Positions 25,611 to 38,640 of a DNA stretch of 64,000 bases are shown here, piece after piece. The position numbers were made by a program, and so were the translations under genes. Positions within the stretch are counted from its first letter, which is position 1. Each line of letters begins with the position of its first letter. Source of the DNA: Aptenodytes patagonicus (Eukaryota > Chordata > Aves > Sphenisciformes > Spheniscidae); assembly GCF_965638725.1 (NCBI RefSeq), contig NC_134949.1, positions 16,800,951 to 16,864,950 on the forward strand, given 5' to 3'. The notes under the pieces were generated by a model. The model was not told where the DNA came from. It saw only the letters and a list, made by a program, of their open reading frames with translations, and did not search any database.

Positions 25611-28257
25611 GGGCTTTTTAAGGTGTAAAAACACTTCATTGCAATTCATCCTGCATTTCAGAGAAAGTGGTGTAGTACTGAGTAGTTTGATGACATCTGA
25701 GCTTTAACCATAAATGAGCAAGCTTGGATATGGGGGTAATCTGAGCTATATTCTAAGCACAGAGAGCAATTCTGCCGTGCAAAGCAGAATTTGCCATTGG
25801 CATTTCTGTCCACTTTCTTAACGAGAAAAAAATAACTTTTGCCAGTACCGTAAGTTGATCATAAACAGAAGGCTTGGAAATCTACTTAATTTTCTCTATC
25901 ATCAAATGTTTTGCTAGTCCCAGATAGGATTCAAACGTTGTAAATCATTTTTATTAACCCTTCCCTGATCTGTTTTGTTTTGGCACCCCTGATGGATGAT
26001 ATCCTTTTAACGATACTACTGCTGGAAAAGGTATGAATACTATGGCAATCATGAGCAATACTAAGTATTGCTGATGGACTAGAAAAAGGAAAGTTTCCAA
26101 AACTATCAGCAGCACGTCCCTCTTTCTGCTAATGAGATAGAGTCGCTGCGCACCCTTTGGGAACAGGAAGGGGTGGGAGGGGCACCACGGCAGCCAGTGG
26201 TGGGGACAGTGTGGAGCAGGGGCGTCAGAGGTGTGCAGAACAATGAATAAGGCCAGTATGGATGATGCTATGGTCGTGTTAGCACCTGACAATCTGATGT
26301 CATCAGATGCAGCACACTGCTGAGGTACTTGTGTGTTGCTGTGGTACCTTAGTGTTGGCATTAAAGGACAATGAGAGGTGCTTTTACTTTGTAACACTGA
26401 ATTATGCTGGCTTTCTAGGGCCTGGTTCCAGGTGCAGAATTCACAGAGAAATTTGCACCAGAGATTTATTCACTTAAATTGTCGATATAACTTACATAGC
26501 ATTCTGAAAGGATCATTGAACTCATTTTGTTTGGTTGAACCAGTGTCAGGAAAGGCCATCAAAGGGACCTAAAAAGAACATTGATTTCCAACAGTCACCA
26601 GGTCCAACAGCCCTGCATGAGTATCATTTAATCACATGCAGGCATCCTGTTTAAGAAAAATTACTGTCCTAATTAGGTAGAAATCCATACTGTTGGTTAT
26701 TGTTACGCTGGTTTGATTTTGGTTAATTCTTTCCTCAATTAAAACACAGTAGTACAAATACTGCCCTTTTCTTACCAACCAAATCAATGGCAAAATACTT
26801 ACCAAGTACCAAGGGGACTACAAGGTTTATCAAAATAAATGATTCAGGAGAAATGGCTGTGCTGATTTCTTGGTTTAAAGATGGCTTTACATAATGTTTC
26901 ATTCTCTCTAAAGGGAAATGTGAGGCAGTAGTAAAAAATGGAGCTTGGAAGGGCTCGAGTCTTTTGAAATAAAACGTGTGTAACATCAGCATGTGAGAAT
27001 GACCATGGAAAACAAAAGACTTGTTTTCCTTTTCCGACAGTCCAGTTGGTACATGGGGTATATCATCAGATTTGCTGGCTGAACTGCTGACATTGTTTTT
27101 GGTAGCTTAAAATAACAGCAGACAGGTATGCTTAAACCACAGCCTTTTTTGAACATGTAAAACATCATTCTGGTCTGTTTAATGTAGGAGAAATATTAAT
27201 AAAAAGACCACTGCATAACAATTGATACACAAGTTCCAAGCTTGGCTTCACAGCTTCCAATTCTTGTCAGTCTATTTCACTGGTATAGAAACAGTAAATA
27301 GTTTGTTACTGTTGACATGAGTTAAATTACGGAATTGTGATTTACTGTGAGACCCGAATGAGCTATTTTCATGGGTGGATTTCCTGGAAATGATTTTGGG
27401 AGCTGAAGTCCCCATAGTATCATTCAGTCAGGCAGATGATTTGGGTCTGTTGGCAGTGAAGACTATGCCATTGCCCTGCAAGACCACAGTTTTCCCCTAG
27501 TCCTAACTGCATTAGCTAAGTTAAACATTATTTACAAAAACTGGTAATAAATGTAGATTTTGTTGACCCTGCAAAGTTATGCTTGTCTTTCTGAACACAT
27601 TAAAAATTAGTAAATTTGGATCTATAATGTTACTGTTAAACCAACCACTGCTGTTGTCCAGCAAAGCAAAAGTTTAAGGAAAAAAGACAGGTTTTTCAAA
27701 ACATCTAATGTTCTGCTTCTGTCTCCTCTGAACTCTCATACCTCATCTCTTCTATCACAAGGTGAAAGAGAGGAAGCTGAAGCATTTTCAGTATCTTATT
27801 TTGATCTCCAGTGCTTCAGAGGCAGGATTATACCTGCAGGATTTATAAATTTAACAACTGAACCCAAAAGTATGAAGCGTCGTCAGTTGTTCTAGTTTTT
27901 CTTTTTTTTCAGGTGGGGTGGTGGTTGGGGTTTTTTTTGCCTGTGCTGCCTTTTTAACGTTGTGTATATGACACAAATTGAGCAAAACCAGCAGCCTGTG
28001 CTTCTAAAAGATGATGACTAAAACCTTGTCCACCACAGAACTCACTTCCCTGCTTGAATGCTTTGCAATACATGAGTTTAAGTCTTAGGGGGAAGAAAAA
28101 AAAAAAAGAGACAGGGCAAGCAAGAAATGGACTGTATGTACAAAGCCATCTTTTACAATGACTTTGTAATATGTGGTAAACCCAGCAGGCTATTGCTGTT
28201 CAAGAGGGTTCCCAAGCTTTCAGCCTAGGTAGATCTGATACATGTCCAAACTGCTGG
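25611..28257. other. Intergenic DNA between TPRKB and the first large CR1
   Basis: No exons or known repeats are recognised. A GC-richer patch at about 26100-26345 breaks the AT-rich background and contains a 17 bp near-palindrome at 26292-26308 (8 bp arms around one T). Open frames here are short and carry no family motif. Confidence 0.55.
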
Positions 28258-30537
28258 CCTGTCCATCATGTGGTGGTCGGAGGCCGTCTTGGGCTTAGCG
28301 ACCATGAAATGGTAGAATTCTCAATTCTTGGTGAAGTAAGGAGGGGGGCAGCAAAACCGCAACCATGGACTTCCGGAGGGCGGACTTTGGCCTGTTCAGG
28401 ACACTGGTTGAGAGAGTCCCGTGGGAGACGGTCCTGAAGGGCAAAGGGGTCCAGGAAGGCTGGACGATCTTCAAGAAGGAAGTCTTAAAGGCGCAGGAGC
28501 AGGCTGTCCCCATGTGCTGTAAGAAGAACGGGCGGGGAAGACGACCAGCCTGGCTGAACGGGAGCTCTTGCTGGGACTCAGGAAAAAAAGGAGAGTTTAC
28601 CACTTGTGGAAGAAGGGGCAGGCGACTCAAGAAGAGTACAGGGATCTTGTTAGGTCATCCAGATAGGAAATGAGAAAGGCAAAAGCCCAGCTAGAACGCA
28701 ATCTGGACGCTGTCATTAAAGACAACAAAAAATGTTTTTACAAATATATTAATGACAAGAAGAGAGCCAAGGAGAATCTCCATCCTTTATTGGATGCAGG
28801 GGGGAACATTGTCACCGAGGATGAGGAAAAGGCTGAGGTACTTAATGCCGCCTTTGCCTCAGTCTTTAACAGGCAGACCAGTTATCCTCAGGGTACTCGG
28901 CCCCCCGAGCTGGAAGACAGGGACGGCGAGCAGGATGAACCCCCATAATCCAAAAGGAAGCAGTCAATGACCTGCTACGCCACCTGGACGCTCACAAGTC
29001 TATGGGGCCAGATGGGATCCACCTGAGAGTGCTGAGGGAGCTGGCGGAGGAGCTCGCCAAGCCACCCTCCATCATTTATCAGCAGTCCTGGTTAACGGGG
29101 GAGGTCCCGGACGACTGGAGGCTTGCCAATGTGATGCCCATCTACAAGAAGGGCTGGAAGGAGGATCCGGGGAACTACAGGCCTGTCAGCCTGACCTCGG
29201 TGCCGGGGAAGATTATGGAGCGGTTCATCTTGAGGGCGCTCACAAGGCATGAGCGGGACAACCAGGGGATCAGGCCCAGCCAGCACGGGTTCATGAGAGG
29301 CAGGTCCTGCTTGACCAACCTGATCTCCTTCTATGACCAGGTGACCTGCCTAGTGGATGAGGGAAAGGCTGTGGATGTGGTTTACCTGGGCTTCAGTAAG
29401 GCCTTTGACACCGTCTCCCACAGCATTCTCCTAGAGAAGCTGGTGGCTCATGGCTTAGACAGGTGTACTCTGCGCTGGGTAAAAAACTGGCTGGACGGCC
29501 GGGCCCAGAGAATTGTGGTGAATGGAGTCAAATCCAGTTGGCAGCCGGTCACGAGCGGTGTTCCTAGGGCTCAGTTTTGGGGCCGGTCTTGTTTAATATC
29601 TTTATCGATGATCTGGATGAGGGGATCGAGTGCACCCTCAGTAAGTTTGCAGACGACACCAAGTTGGGTGGGAGCGTTGATCTGCTCGAGGGTAGGAAGG
29701 CTCTGCAGAGGGACCTGGACAGGCTGGATCGATGGGCCCAGGCCAACTGTATGAGGTTCAACAAGGCCAAGTGCCGGGTCCTGCACTTGGGCCACAACAA
29801 CCCCATGCAGCGCTACAGGCTTGGGGAAGAGTGGCTGGAAAGCTGCCTGTCGGAAAAGGACCTGGGGGTGCTGGTTGACAGCCGGCTGAACATGAGCTGG
29901 CAGTGTGCCCAGGCGGCCAAGAAGGCCAATGGCATCCTGGCCTGTATCAGAAATAGTGTGGCCAGCAGGACTAGGGAAGTGATCGTGCCTCTGTACTCGG
30001 CCCTGGTGAGGCCGCACCTCGAACACTGTGTTCAGTTTTGGGCCCCTCACTACAAGAAGGACATTGAGGTGCTGGAGCGTGTCCAGAGAAGGGCAACGAG
30101 GCTGGTGCAGGGTCTGGAGAACAAGTCTTATGAGGAGCGGCTGAGGGAACTGGGGTTGTTTAGCCTGGAGAAGAGGAGGCTGAGGGGAGACCTCATCGCT
30201 CTCTACAACTACCTGAAAGGAGGTTGTAGCGAGGTGGGTGTCGGTCTCTTCTCCCAAGTAACAAGTGATAGGACAGGAGGAAATGGCCTCAAGTTGCGCC
30301 AGAGGAGGTTTAGATTGGACATGAGGAAAAATTTCTTTACTGAAAGAGTGGTTAAACATTGGAACAGGCTGCCCAGGGAAGTGGTTGAGTCCCCATCCCT
30401 GGAGGTATTTAAAAGACGTGTAGATGAGGCACTTAGGGACATGGTTTAGTGGGTGGTGGTGTTGGGTCGATGGTTGGACTCGATGATCTTAGAGGTCTTT
30501 TCCAACCTCAATGATTCTATGATTCTATGATTCTATG
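28258..30537 (+). mobile_element. CR1 LINE copy, end of endonuclease through reverse transcriptase to 3' tail
   Basis: ORF2 starts inside the endonuclease (GLSDHEMVEFSILGEVRR at about 28290) and runs through the linker (KAKAQLERNLDAVIKDNKK, from 28670). The RT block follows ([66 protein letters not shown]), then LFNIFIDDL and [10 protein letters not shown], and it ends VDEALRDMV with a stop at 30447-30449. The reading frame changes near 28630, 28950 and 29570, so the copy is broken. Motif A reads [11 protein letters not shown] where its neighbour at 33830-35240 has [11 protein letters not shown], so the catalytic Asp is also lost. The element ends in three perfect ATTCTATG units (30514-30537), the CR1 3' signature. 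It is 5'-truncated. Confidence 0.95.
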
Positions 30538-33500
30538 TAACAGGTATACCTCTGGGCATGCAGCAGGAATGCAGACATACTCAAGGAAAACTTGCCTGCC
30601 CTGTCGTGACGGAGGTAGTCGTCCTCCCCTCCTGGGAGGATGTCCAACAGCACACCAGGATTTGCCAGCAGCCTTCACCTGCAGGCTGGTGTGTGTGTGC
30701 AGGACCAGATGTGTGCCCGTCTCATTGGGGGAGTGTGTATTTTGGCACATGGCAAGTCTCACAGTGATGTGAAAGGGACAGTCATAGGTTCTGCAGGAAA
30801 GAGAGAAGCAGAGGGTAGGCTGCCTCACATCAGGATGACTCCTCCTGAGTGCTCTGTGGCAGTATCCGCAGGCCACCGTCATGAATGTGGCAGCAGAAGC
30901 GATGCAGATTCACTGATCTGGCAGTTCAATTTATGAGCTGCAGCCTGTGCATCGCTGAACTGTGTGTTTGATATTAGTAAAATGCATGTTTCTAAAAGCT
31001 ACATATGTTAGATCAAATAGCCAATCTGATTTACAAAATCTTAAGCAAAGGAAAAATCCACATCAGTTGTCGGTGACCCATTCCAGGATTGAATTCCCCT
31101 CACCATTAAGTGTGCCCCGCTCCCCAGCTCTGTTCACTGGCTTCCTCTGTTCGGTCATCCTGAGATGCTTTTACCTGTCTGCTTTTACTTCTAAAGCCCT
31201 TCACAGTTCACATCAGTCTACTATAGCCTAAGCTTACCCTCTTGCCTTGTTGTATTTTCAAAGCAGCAGCTTCAGGCCTCCTTCTGTGCCTATTTCAGCT
31301 AGGGGAACATCCCTTCATCATTTTCAAAATGATTACCACTCTTGGAGCCGTTGTCAAAACTCCCTCTCTCCTGCAAAAGCCGTGATGACGGTAAACTTCC
31401 AGCGCGCTGAGGCCATTGCCTGTCACACAACCGCAATCGCCTTTTTCGTACTACTGTCAGAATGCCTAAATCCCCCTCTCTTGTCGTGTACTTCAGTGGT
31501 ACATTTACAAGGGAGGGACCATCCCTTTGCTTTCACTTGTAATATCAGTTCATGCTATATGGTTTATGACTGGGGTTCCTATGTCCTATGACAATGTATT
31601 TAATGCGCTAATCATCTATTTTTTAATTATTATTCCTTCGTGTGCTGTTCTTCAGAGAGCATCATCAAAGCTTTGCTCCCATGTTAAAGCATGATGAGGT
31701 GGTACCTTAGCAAGGGTCTTTGCCTGTGTAGGGTAACACTGGCGGAGTGCTGCATAGATACAGGAACACTGATTCCAGCACCCACACCCGCCTGGTGAGA
31801 GCTGACACAGGTGTCTCTGGTGCTACACAGTGCTTTGTAAACACTCCTTGAGGTATGCCGTGTAGGTCTTCTCAGAAACATTTCAGTTTATATACCCCTC
31901 CTGGTTATGGATGGATACCAAAGTGGGGTTCACGATACTTAGAAGAATTGTGTTGTCTACAGGTACTATGTAATTACAAACATGTATCTAAGTATTCAAA
32001 ATGTCTAGCAGTTCTTCTTTGCTTATTAGGATGCTGTTTGTTAGTTTAGGTAATGCTGAAATTTGGGGTTTAAGCTGAGTTTAAGCTCCAAAGGCTTGGA
32101 CTATTGTTCCCAACAGCCACTGCCCCTCAGAGCTGCCAGTCCATTAACCTGAGCTCATCAGGAGTAGGCAACCATACAATTAACAGAGAGTTTAACAGAG
32201 ATTGCCAACTGGCTGTATTTCCAGAAAGCTTGCAGGTTTTCTGAGTGGAGTTGCTTCCCTGAAAAAGTGGGAGTATGGAATGTCCCCCATTAAGGATGGG
32301 CTGGTATATGTGGAGGTTGGTACTGCCATGAGGTATTAATGAATTATGGAAAAGCAAGCAGTGGTTGAAGATGAATTAAGTATATTGGTACAAGATTGAA
32401 GACTGAGCCAGTTGGTTCTGCAACAAAGGATGCTTACGAATACAGTTTATTTCATGGTTTTATTCCTGAGTTTACAAAGGCATTACCGTAAGTTAAAAAT
32501 ACGCAGATGTAAGTCCCATATAAACTCTCTTCAGCAACAGAGATGAGAATTTGACTTGCTCAGAGGTCTTCCTTTGCCTGCAGGATAGCTGGTTTTATTG
32601 ATTTTTTTTTTCCTATGTTGTTGTGACATGGCAGATTATTTGCCTGCTTATAGTGTATGTTTTACCATGGATTGGGACAGGTAATCTTAGCAGAGGTAGG
32701 GACTGGACAACTTAAGCTCAAAAATGGAAAGCTGGGGTGGATGTACAAAACATTGACCAATAAAAATATAAGTTGAACTCTTCTTGCTAGCATATTGTGC
32801 TTAAAGTTTCATATAGGTGCGAAGGGTAATATAAACGTGTACAGTGCAAACAGGTACATGTTATTCACAAAGTCATGTTCTGTACATCGCCTATTAAATT
32901 GCTTCACAGGTTCAGTTCCCCAAGTAGCAACAGTTTAAGCAGTTTCAAGTAAACTGTAGTATGCTGAGACCATTTTTTGGTACCTCCTGGGTATGGATAA
33001 TTGACACAAATATTTCTTTAAATATTTGATGAAGAAAGCATATTGCTGCTACAAGGATGAATCCTTTCTTGACCAGGCTCCCCAGATTGCCATTAGAAGG
33101 ATCATGACAATTACTGTGTGAAGGGTATGGACTGTAGCGTATGGACCATGCTGGTGCTCGAACCCAGAGGTACTGTGCCAGTTGTCACTTTTGTTCCCAT
33201 TGGTTTTCTGTCTGTGAGCACGGAGAGAATGTATCCTGCCATAACAAAAAGCAAGATTAAGATTAAAAACAATTCTTTTTTATTAACAGTTAAATAATGT
33301 TTATAATGAAGTCCAAAGTGTGCATTGTATCATTGACTAGATTTGGGAAAGAGCTCTTCAAACTGTATGGGGCTAATAAAGTAATTTCCATAATTGGAAA
33401 CACAAAACATTTACCAGCCATTTGGTATCTCTCTCCCACTGACAGCCTGAGAGACTGGGTATGGGCTTGTTAGAGGACGTACAGTGCTCTTACTCTTCAC

Positions 33501-33829
33501 TGTTGATACAGATCAGTCGTATGAGAAAAAACATACCCTTTCATTTTGCAATATTATGAAAGTGGCAGGGTTTAAAAAAAATTACCAGTTTCCGAAGCTT
33601 TAATGCATGGGAATAAGCACAGCATGTGCTATGTGAGCTTCCCATTCTGCTCTGATAATGTGTTTCTATCTCTGCTTTTCAGAGGGGACTTCCCTCAGCA
33701 GTCTGTGTCAAGGTATTAATTAGCCAAAGATACCAATCAGGAGGAACTACACAAAGCGTATCTGCAGGATTCTCTGGAGTAACATTTTACATTGCTTTGC
33801 CACCTTTCCCAAATAGTTTGAAAGTAGAA
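30538..33829. other. Intergenic DNA between two inverted CR1 copies
   Basis: About 3.3 kb of mixed composition. No gene, RNA or recognisable repeat is visible. Short open frames such as 30517-30882 (minus) and 31247-31591 (plus) show no family motifs, and I treat them as chance. Confidence 0.55.
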
Positions 33830-35250
33830 TCATAGAATCATTGAGGTTGGAAAAGACCTCTAAGATCATCGAGTCCAACCATCGACCCAACACCACCATG
33901 CCCACTAAACCATGTCCCTAAGTGCCTCATCTACACGTCTTTTAAATACCTCCAGGGATGGGGACTCAACCACTTCCCTGGGCAGCCTGTGCCAATGTTT
34001 AACCACTCTTTCAGTAAAGAAATTTTTCCTCACGTCCAATCTAAACCTCCCCTGGTGCAACTTGAGGCCATTTCCTCCTGTCCTATCGCTTGTTACTTGG
34101 GAGAAGAGACCGACACCCACCTCGCTACAACCTCCTTCCAGGTAGTTGTAGAGAGCGATGAGGTCTCCCCTCAGCCTCCTCTTCTCCAGGCTAAACAACC
34201 CCAGTTCCCTCAGCCGCTCCTCATAAGACTTGTGCTCCAGACCCCTCACCAGCCTCGCTGCCCTTCTCTGGACACGCTCCAGCACCTCAATGTCCTTCTT
34301 GTAGTGAGGGGCCCAAAACTGAACACAGTATTCGAGGTGCGGCCTCACCAGTGCCGAGTACAGGGGCACGATCACTTCCCTAGTCCTGCTGGCCACACTA
34401 TTTCTGATACAGGCCAGGATGCCATTGGCCTTCTTGGCCGCCTGGGCACACTGCCAGCTCGTGTTCAGCCGGCTGTCGACCAGCACCCCCAGGGTCCTTT
34501 TCCACCAGGCAGCTTTCCAGCCACTCTTCCCCAAGCCTGTAGCGCTGCATGGGGTTGTTGTGGCCCAAGTGCAGGACCCGGCACTTGGCCTTGTTGAACC
34601 TCATACAGTTGGCCTGGGCCCATCGATCCAGCCTGTCCAGGTCCCTCTGCAGAGCCTTCCTACCCTCGAGCAGATCAATGCTCCCACCCAACTTGGTGTC
34701 GTCTGCAAACTTACTGAGGGTGCACTCGATCCCCTCATCCAGATCATCGATAAAGATATTAAACAAGACCGGCCCCAAAACTGAGCCCTGGGGAACACCG
34801 CTTGTGACCGGCTGCCAACTGGATTTGACTCCATTCACCACAACTCTCTGGGCCCGGCCATCCAGCCAGTTTTTGACCCAGCGCAGAGTACACCTGTCTA
34901 AGCCGTGAGCCGCCAGCTTCTCTAGGAGAATGCTGTGGGAGACGGTGTCAAAGGCCTTGCTGAAGTCCAGGTAGACCACATCCACAGCCTTTCCCTCATC
35001 CACTAGGCAGGTCACCTGGTCATAGAAGGAGATCAGGTTGGTCAAGCAGGACCTGCCTCTCATGAATCCGTGCTGGCTGGGCCTGATCCCCTGGTTGTCC
35101 CGCTCATGCCTTGTGAGCACCCTCAAGATGAACCGCTCCATAATCTTCCCCGGCACCGAGGTCAGGCTGACAGGCCTGTAGTTCTCCGGATCCTCCTTCC
35201 GGCCCTTCTTGTAGATGGGGGTCACATTGGCAAGCCTCCAGAAAGTAGAA
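33820..35250. repeat. 9-10 bp target-site duplication around a CR1 copy
   Basis: GAAAGTAGAA occurs at 33820-33829 next to the CR1 3' end and at 35241-35250 next to its truncated 5' end. The first G could belong to the element, so the certain length is nine. Removing the element leaves AGTTTGAAAGTAGAAGTGTT as the likely empty site. Confidence 0.65.
33830..35240 (-). mobile_element. Young CR1 LINE copy, reverse transcriptase to 3' end, 5'-truncated
   Basis: On the minus strand the copy starts in the RT at the codons for [21 protein letters not shown] and runs to the ORF2 stop at 33905-33907. A short 3' UTR and the tail ATGATTCTATGATTCTA follow. Motif A ([11 protein letters not shown]) and motif C ([10 protein letters not shown]) are intact. 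One frame change near 34498, an extra C compared with the copy at 28258-30537, is the only break I see in the retained part. A 10 bp repeat flanks it on both sides (33820-33829 and 35241-35250), apparently a target-site duplication. It lies in the opposite orientation to the CR1 copy 3.3 kb upstream and is closely similar to it. Confidence 0.95.
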
Positions 35251-38200
35251 GTGTTAGCCTATGGTAACTGACCTCCAGTTATTGTTATCTCCACTGAAAA
35301 TTGCCTGCTAAGCCCCAGTGGGCCTGCTTCTTTTTTTTTTAAGAAAAAAAAAAGTTGAATGTCCACAATTCCATCTGAACTGGAATGCCAAAAGGAGATC
35401 AATCAGTTTGTGATTTTCATGTAGCTTAGGAAGGGGTCTGAGAAGTATTAGGTGTATCACAGCTCTGGCTCACACAAGTTCCTGCTGTTATTGTCACAGA
35501 AGAGTAGGAGTTACCAAAAATGTTACCGCAGATACAGCTTATGAGTAAAGAGCTTTTAAACGCAAATTATATTCATATACTTATGCACACTTGGAAGAGA
35601 CCTGTCAAAACTGATTTGTTAAAAATGAAAGACTAGGAAGTGCAATCTGCGAAGGTAATTCATCAATAAAACAGAAGTTCTGCAGCTGAGATTTTATAGA
35701 AAGTAGTTGTAGAATTAGAAATACACATTTAACATTCATATTAGGACAAGGGCTACCTTCTGTCTTGTGTAACTGCAAATCAAATAACATAGTTCATGAT
35801 CATCTGCCAGCATATTGTGAAGACCACGAGAGGAATATTCTCTCTGTCAGTAGTTTGCTTTCCTATTCCTACCTGGGGGAATACAGTATGTGCAGCTTAC
35901 CTCCTGGAAGCATTCATGGTGTCTTGGTGATTGAGCCCCCAATGAATCAAGTTTCTTCTTGCTGAGCGGAGAAAGTTGTCCTTTTTTATCCTCGTTTCCT
36001 TGCACAAAAGAGGAAAATCTTCACTCAGTACCAACAAAAAGAATCTTTCTTCCAAGCCCACCAACTTGACCAACACTAATGTGGCAGTGCTTGATAGATG
36101 TCAATCAAAGTTCTCAAATTACTGGTTTTCTAAAGCTAATTTTGACATAGTTCTTCAAGAAATTCCCTGGAGCAGCTCACAAGGGAAGTAACGAGTAATC
36201 CCGATGACTGGCTTCTTTTAGTTGCTGGGATCCCTTCTTATAAACAGTAGCTCGCTGCTAAGTGTTGCCAAATTCATAGCAACGCAAGTAATGGACAGAT
36301 GGAGGGTGCCGGTGATGAAAAATGCAGGATGAGCTGTAACTTAGAACTACTTTCTATTAGATCACAGGCTATGTTTGGGTAAAACTTAGTTCCCTTCTAC
36401 CACTGTAATTTGGTTTAACTTGCCTGGAGTGAAATTTCAAGCCACCATCGCTTAGATGTGCTCTAATATTCAAATATTTTTATGAAAAAGTAGGTGCCTT
36501 CTTTAATAATCACAGACTTTTATAACACAATCATATTCAATAATCAGTCAATAAGCAGTATATCAGCACAAAAGAAAACATTTGGACATTTAGGGTTAGT
36601 CACAAAGTCACATACATCCTGTTCTTCCCTAATCACCTGGAGCCATAATTAACAAGAGTTAATTTTAGAGTTTAGTTTTGTTAAACATAAGTTTAACAAA
36701 AGCTGTACACTGGATTTTTCCTGTACGTTTTTACTTTCCTTTATACATTTTTTCTACGTCAGTCCTAAGATCTATAGCACTTACAGCCTATTTGCCCTTT
36801 CCCCATTAGTTTAATCTTGGTTTTCTGTTTATTGATGCTTTCACTTTTTGACTGAACTAAGCAAAATGAGGTATGTGCAAGCCTCATCTCAGAAGTGTGA
36901 CATTGCTGATTTTTGGTCATATAATAAAATCTGGAGATGTCCCAACTCTTATTCTTCTATTGTATCATAATTCTTTTTGTGGAAAATTATCCTTCATAAT
37001 GCCCATGGCCCAGTTTTGTTAACACAGCCAGGGACCCTTGCTCAACTTACCAAAAAAAAAATTGCTGTTGAGCAATTTGAGCAAAATTGCTGAGTGAGAT
37101 ATTCTATAGGCTGAAGCAATGCAAGAGAAGAACGGTAGGTAGAATCATAGAACTGAAATTGTTACATCAGTAATAGTAATTCAGGGACCCATGAGAAAAA
37201 CACTGAAGAGAACAGGTATAAAATCCTGAGATAAAAAGCTGGAAGACAGAAACTCTGTAATAATGAGGATTGGCCTGTTTTATGAGCAACAAAGCCTGAC
37301 ACTTTCCCACCTGACTGACCACTGCCTGCCAGGAGGGACTCCTGGGGTGATGGGGAGGGAGGAAAGGCGGGAAGTGAGCATGTTAATACTCAGCCTAGTA
37401 GCCTATCTGTCCCAGCCATTTACTGTGCATATTAGCCAAAACATAGGATACTTGCTATATACTCGTTGCATATCACTGCTTGCAAGACTCCATGAAAGAT
37501 ACCAAAATGTAAGCGGCCAAGTAGAGAAAGGGTTATAAAATATTTTGTCTATGTGAAAATCTGCAAGTCATGATTAATCATTCTTATTCAGCTGCTAAAT
37601 TCCAGCCCAGTGATTCAGTTAGTAATCCCAAATTACTCAGAACAGAATACATCACTCCACTGCAATTTCTAAGGCCATGCATGTTTTAGGAGAAAACCCT
37701 AAGCACTGCACAGCATTAAACGTCAGAAGAAATGTGGAAGAGTGGTGTTTTCCTGGTGTTTCTTACTGACATGGGTCTACTTTTAAAACTATTCTGTCGG
37801 TCAGCCAATAACTGGCAGTAGCTGGGACAGACATCCAGGAACCTTGCTATTCCTCATGTCAGCTTAGCAACAGGTAAATATCCTTTTTGGTGCAGTTAAG
37901 TTACTCGGACAATCATATCCAGCAAAGGTGTGGAGGGAACAAAGGTAGTCCATCTTCACCCTCTGCGGTAACCGGCGCAGCAGCTGTGCTGGGAGTCACC
38001 CTAAGGCCCCGCATCCCAGCAGGGCCCCAAAGCCAAGTGCTTCAGGAGTGCCCAGACAACCCCTGGGCTCCCTGCAGGTCCTGGCTCCAGGACTGCAGAT
38101 ACCTACTGCAGACACCGATCTCCCTACAGAGCAGGCGCACGGAGCCTTTCCTTGCCATTGCTGCCACCACCACGGCTGCCGAGGTCAGCCAGGCAAACCC

Positions 38201-38460
38201 GGCTCGGCAGCGACAAGCAGCGGGGATGAAACAGCAAGGCCGGGGCCTGCACTTAAGGAACGGAAAGCGCCAAAGGAGCGGCCGGGCCTGCGAGGCTGAG
38301 CGGAGCAAGAGGGGCCGCGGCCCCTGACATGGCTGCTGGCAGCCATCCAGCCACCCCACAGGCACCTGCAGCAGCCCGCCGGCCCTGGGTGCCATGATGC
38401 TCCAGAGGCCCATCTCTAGTTCTGCCGGCCCATGAGTAATTTCATACGTTTAACCCATTA
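35251..38460. other. Intergenic DNA upstream of GTSE1
   Basis: AT-rich and featureless up to about 37,880, apart from A/T homopolymers and a 9 bp inverted pair near 37038-37075. GC content rises from about 37,950 as the GTSE1 CpG island begins. The open frames at 37887-38327 (plus) and 38042-38413 (minus) overlap on opposite strands in GC-rich DNA and match nothing I know. Confidence 0.5.
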
Positions 38461-38537
38461 AAAATTGGCCACGGTAAGCGGGTGATGCCCAGCAGCGGGG
38501 CACGGGCCCCGCGGCGGCCGTTGGGGAGCCCCAGCCA

Positions 38538-38557
38538 ACTACAAGACCCAGAATGCC
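38538..38557 (+). promoter_or_regulatory. ZNF143/Staf-type SBS site
   Basis: ACTACAAGACCCAGAATGCC closely follows the known SBS consensus ACTACAATTCCCAGMATGC. Such sites are common in CpG-island housekeeping promoters. Confidence 0.65.
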
Positions 38558-38625
38558 CCGGGGGCGGGAGGGTCGTTATCGTTCGAACCTGCCAATGAGG
38601 GTGCGCGGGGCGAGTCACGTGGTCG

Positions 38626-38640
38626 GGGCGCGATTTGAAA
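38626..38640 (+). promoter_or_regulatory. CDE/CHR cell-cycle element
   Basis: GGGCGCG (CDE, 38626-38632) is followed, with one intervening A, by TTTGAAA (CHR, 38634-38640). TTTGAA is the canonical CHR, bound by the LIN54 subunit of DREAM/MMB, and a CDE about four bases upstream of the CHR core is the usual spacing. Confidence 0.75.

Noticed and set aside
29571-30359. 262-codon minus-strand frame within the plus-strand CR1
   Set aside because: It is a mirror frame of the RT. The same mirror appears opposite the other CR1 copy, which shows it is a codon-usage shadow.
37136-37160. AGAATCATAGAA resembling a CR1 tail
   Set aside because: Only about a dozen bases match and no CR1 body follows, so it could easily be chance.
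37887-38413. Overlapping frames on both strands upstream of GTSE1
   Set aside because: They are mutually overlapping in GC-rich DNA, with no motifs and no splice context.
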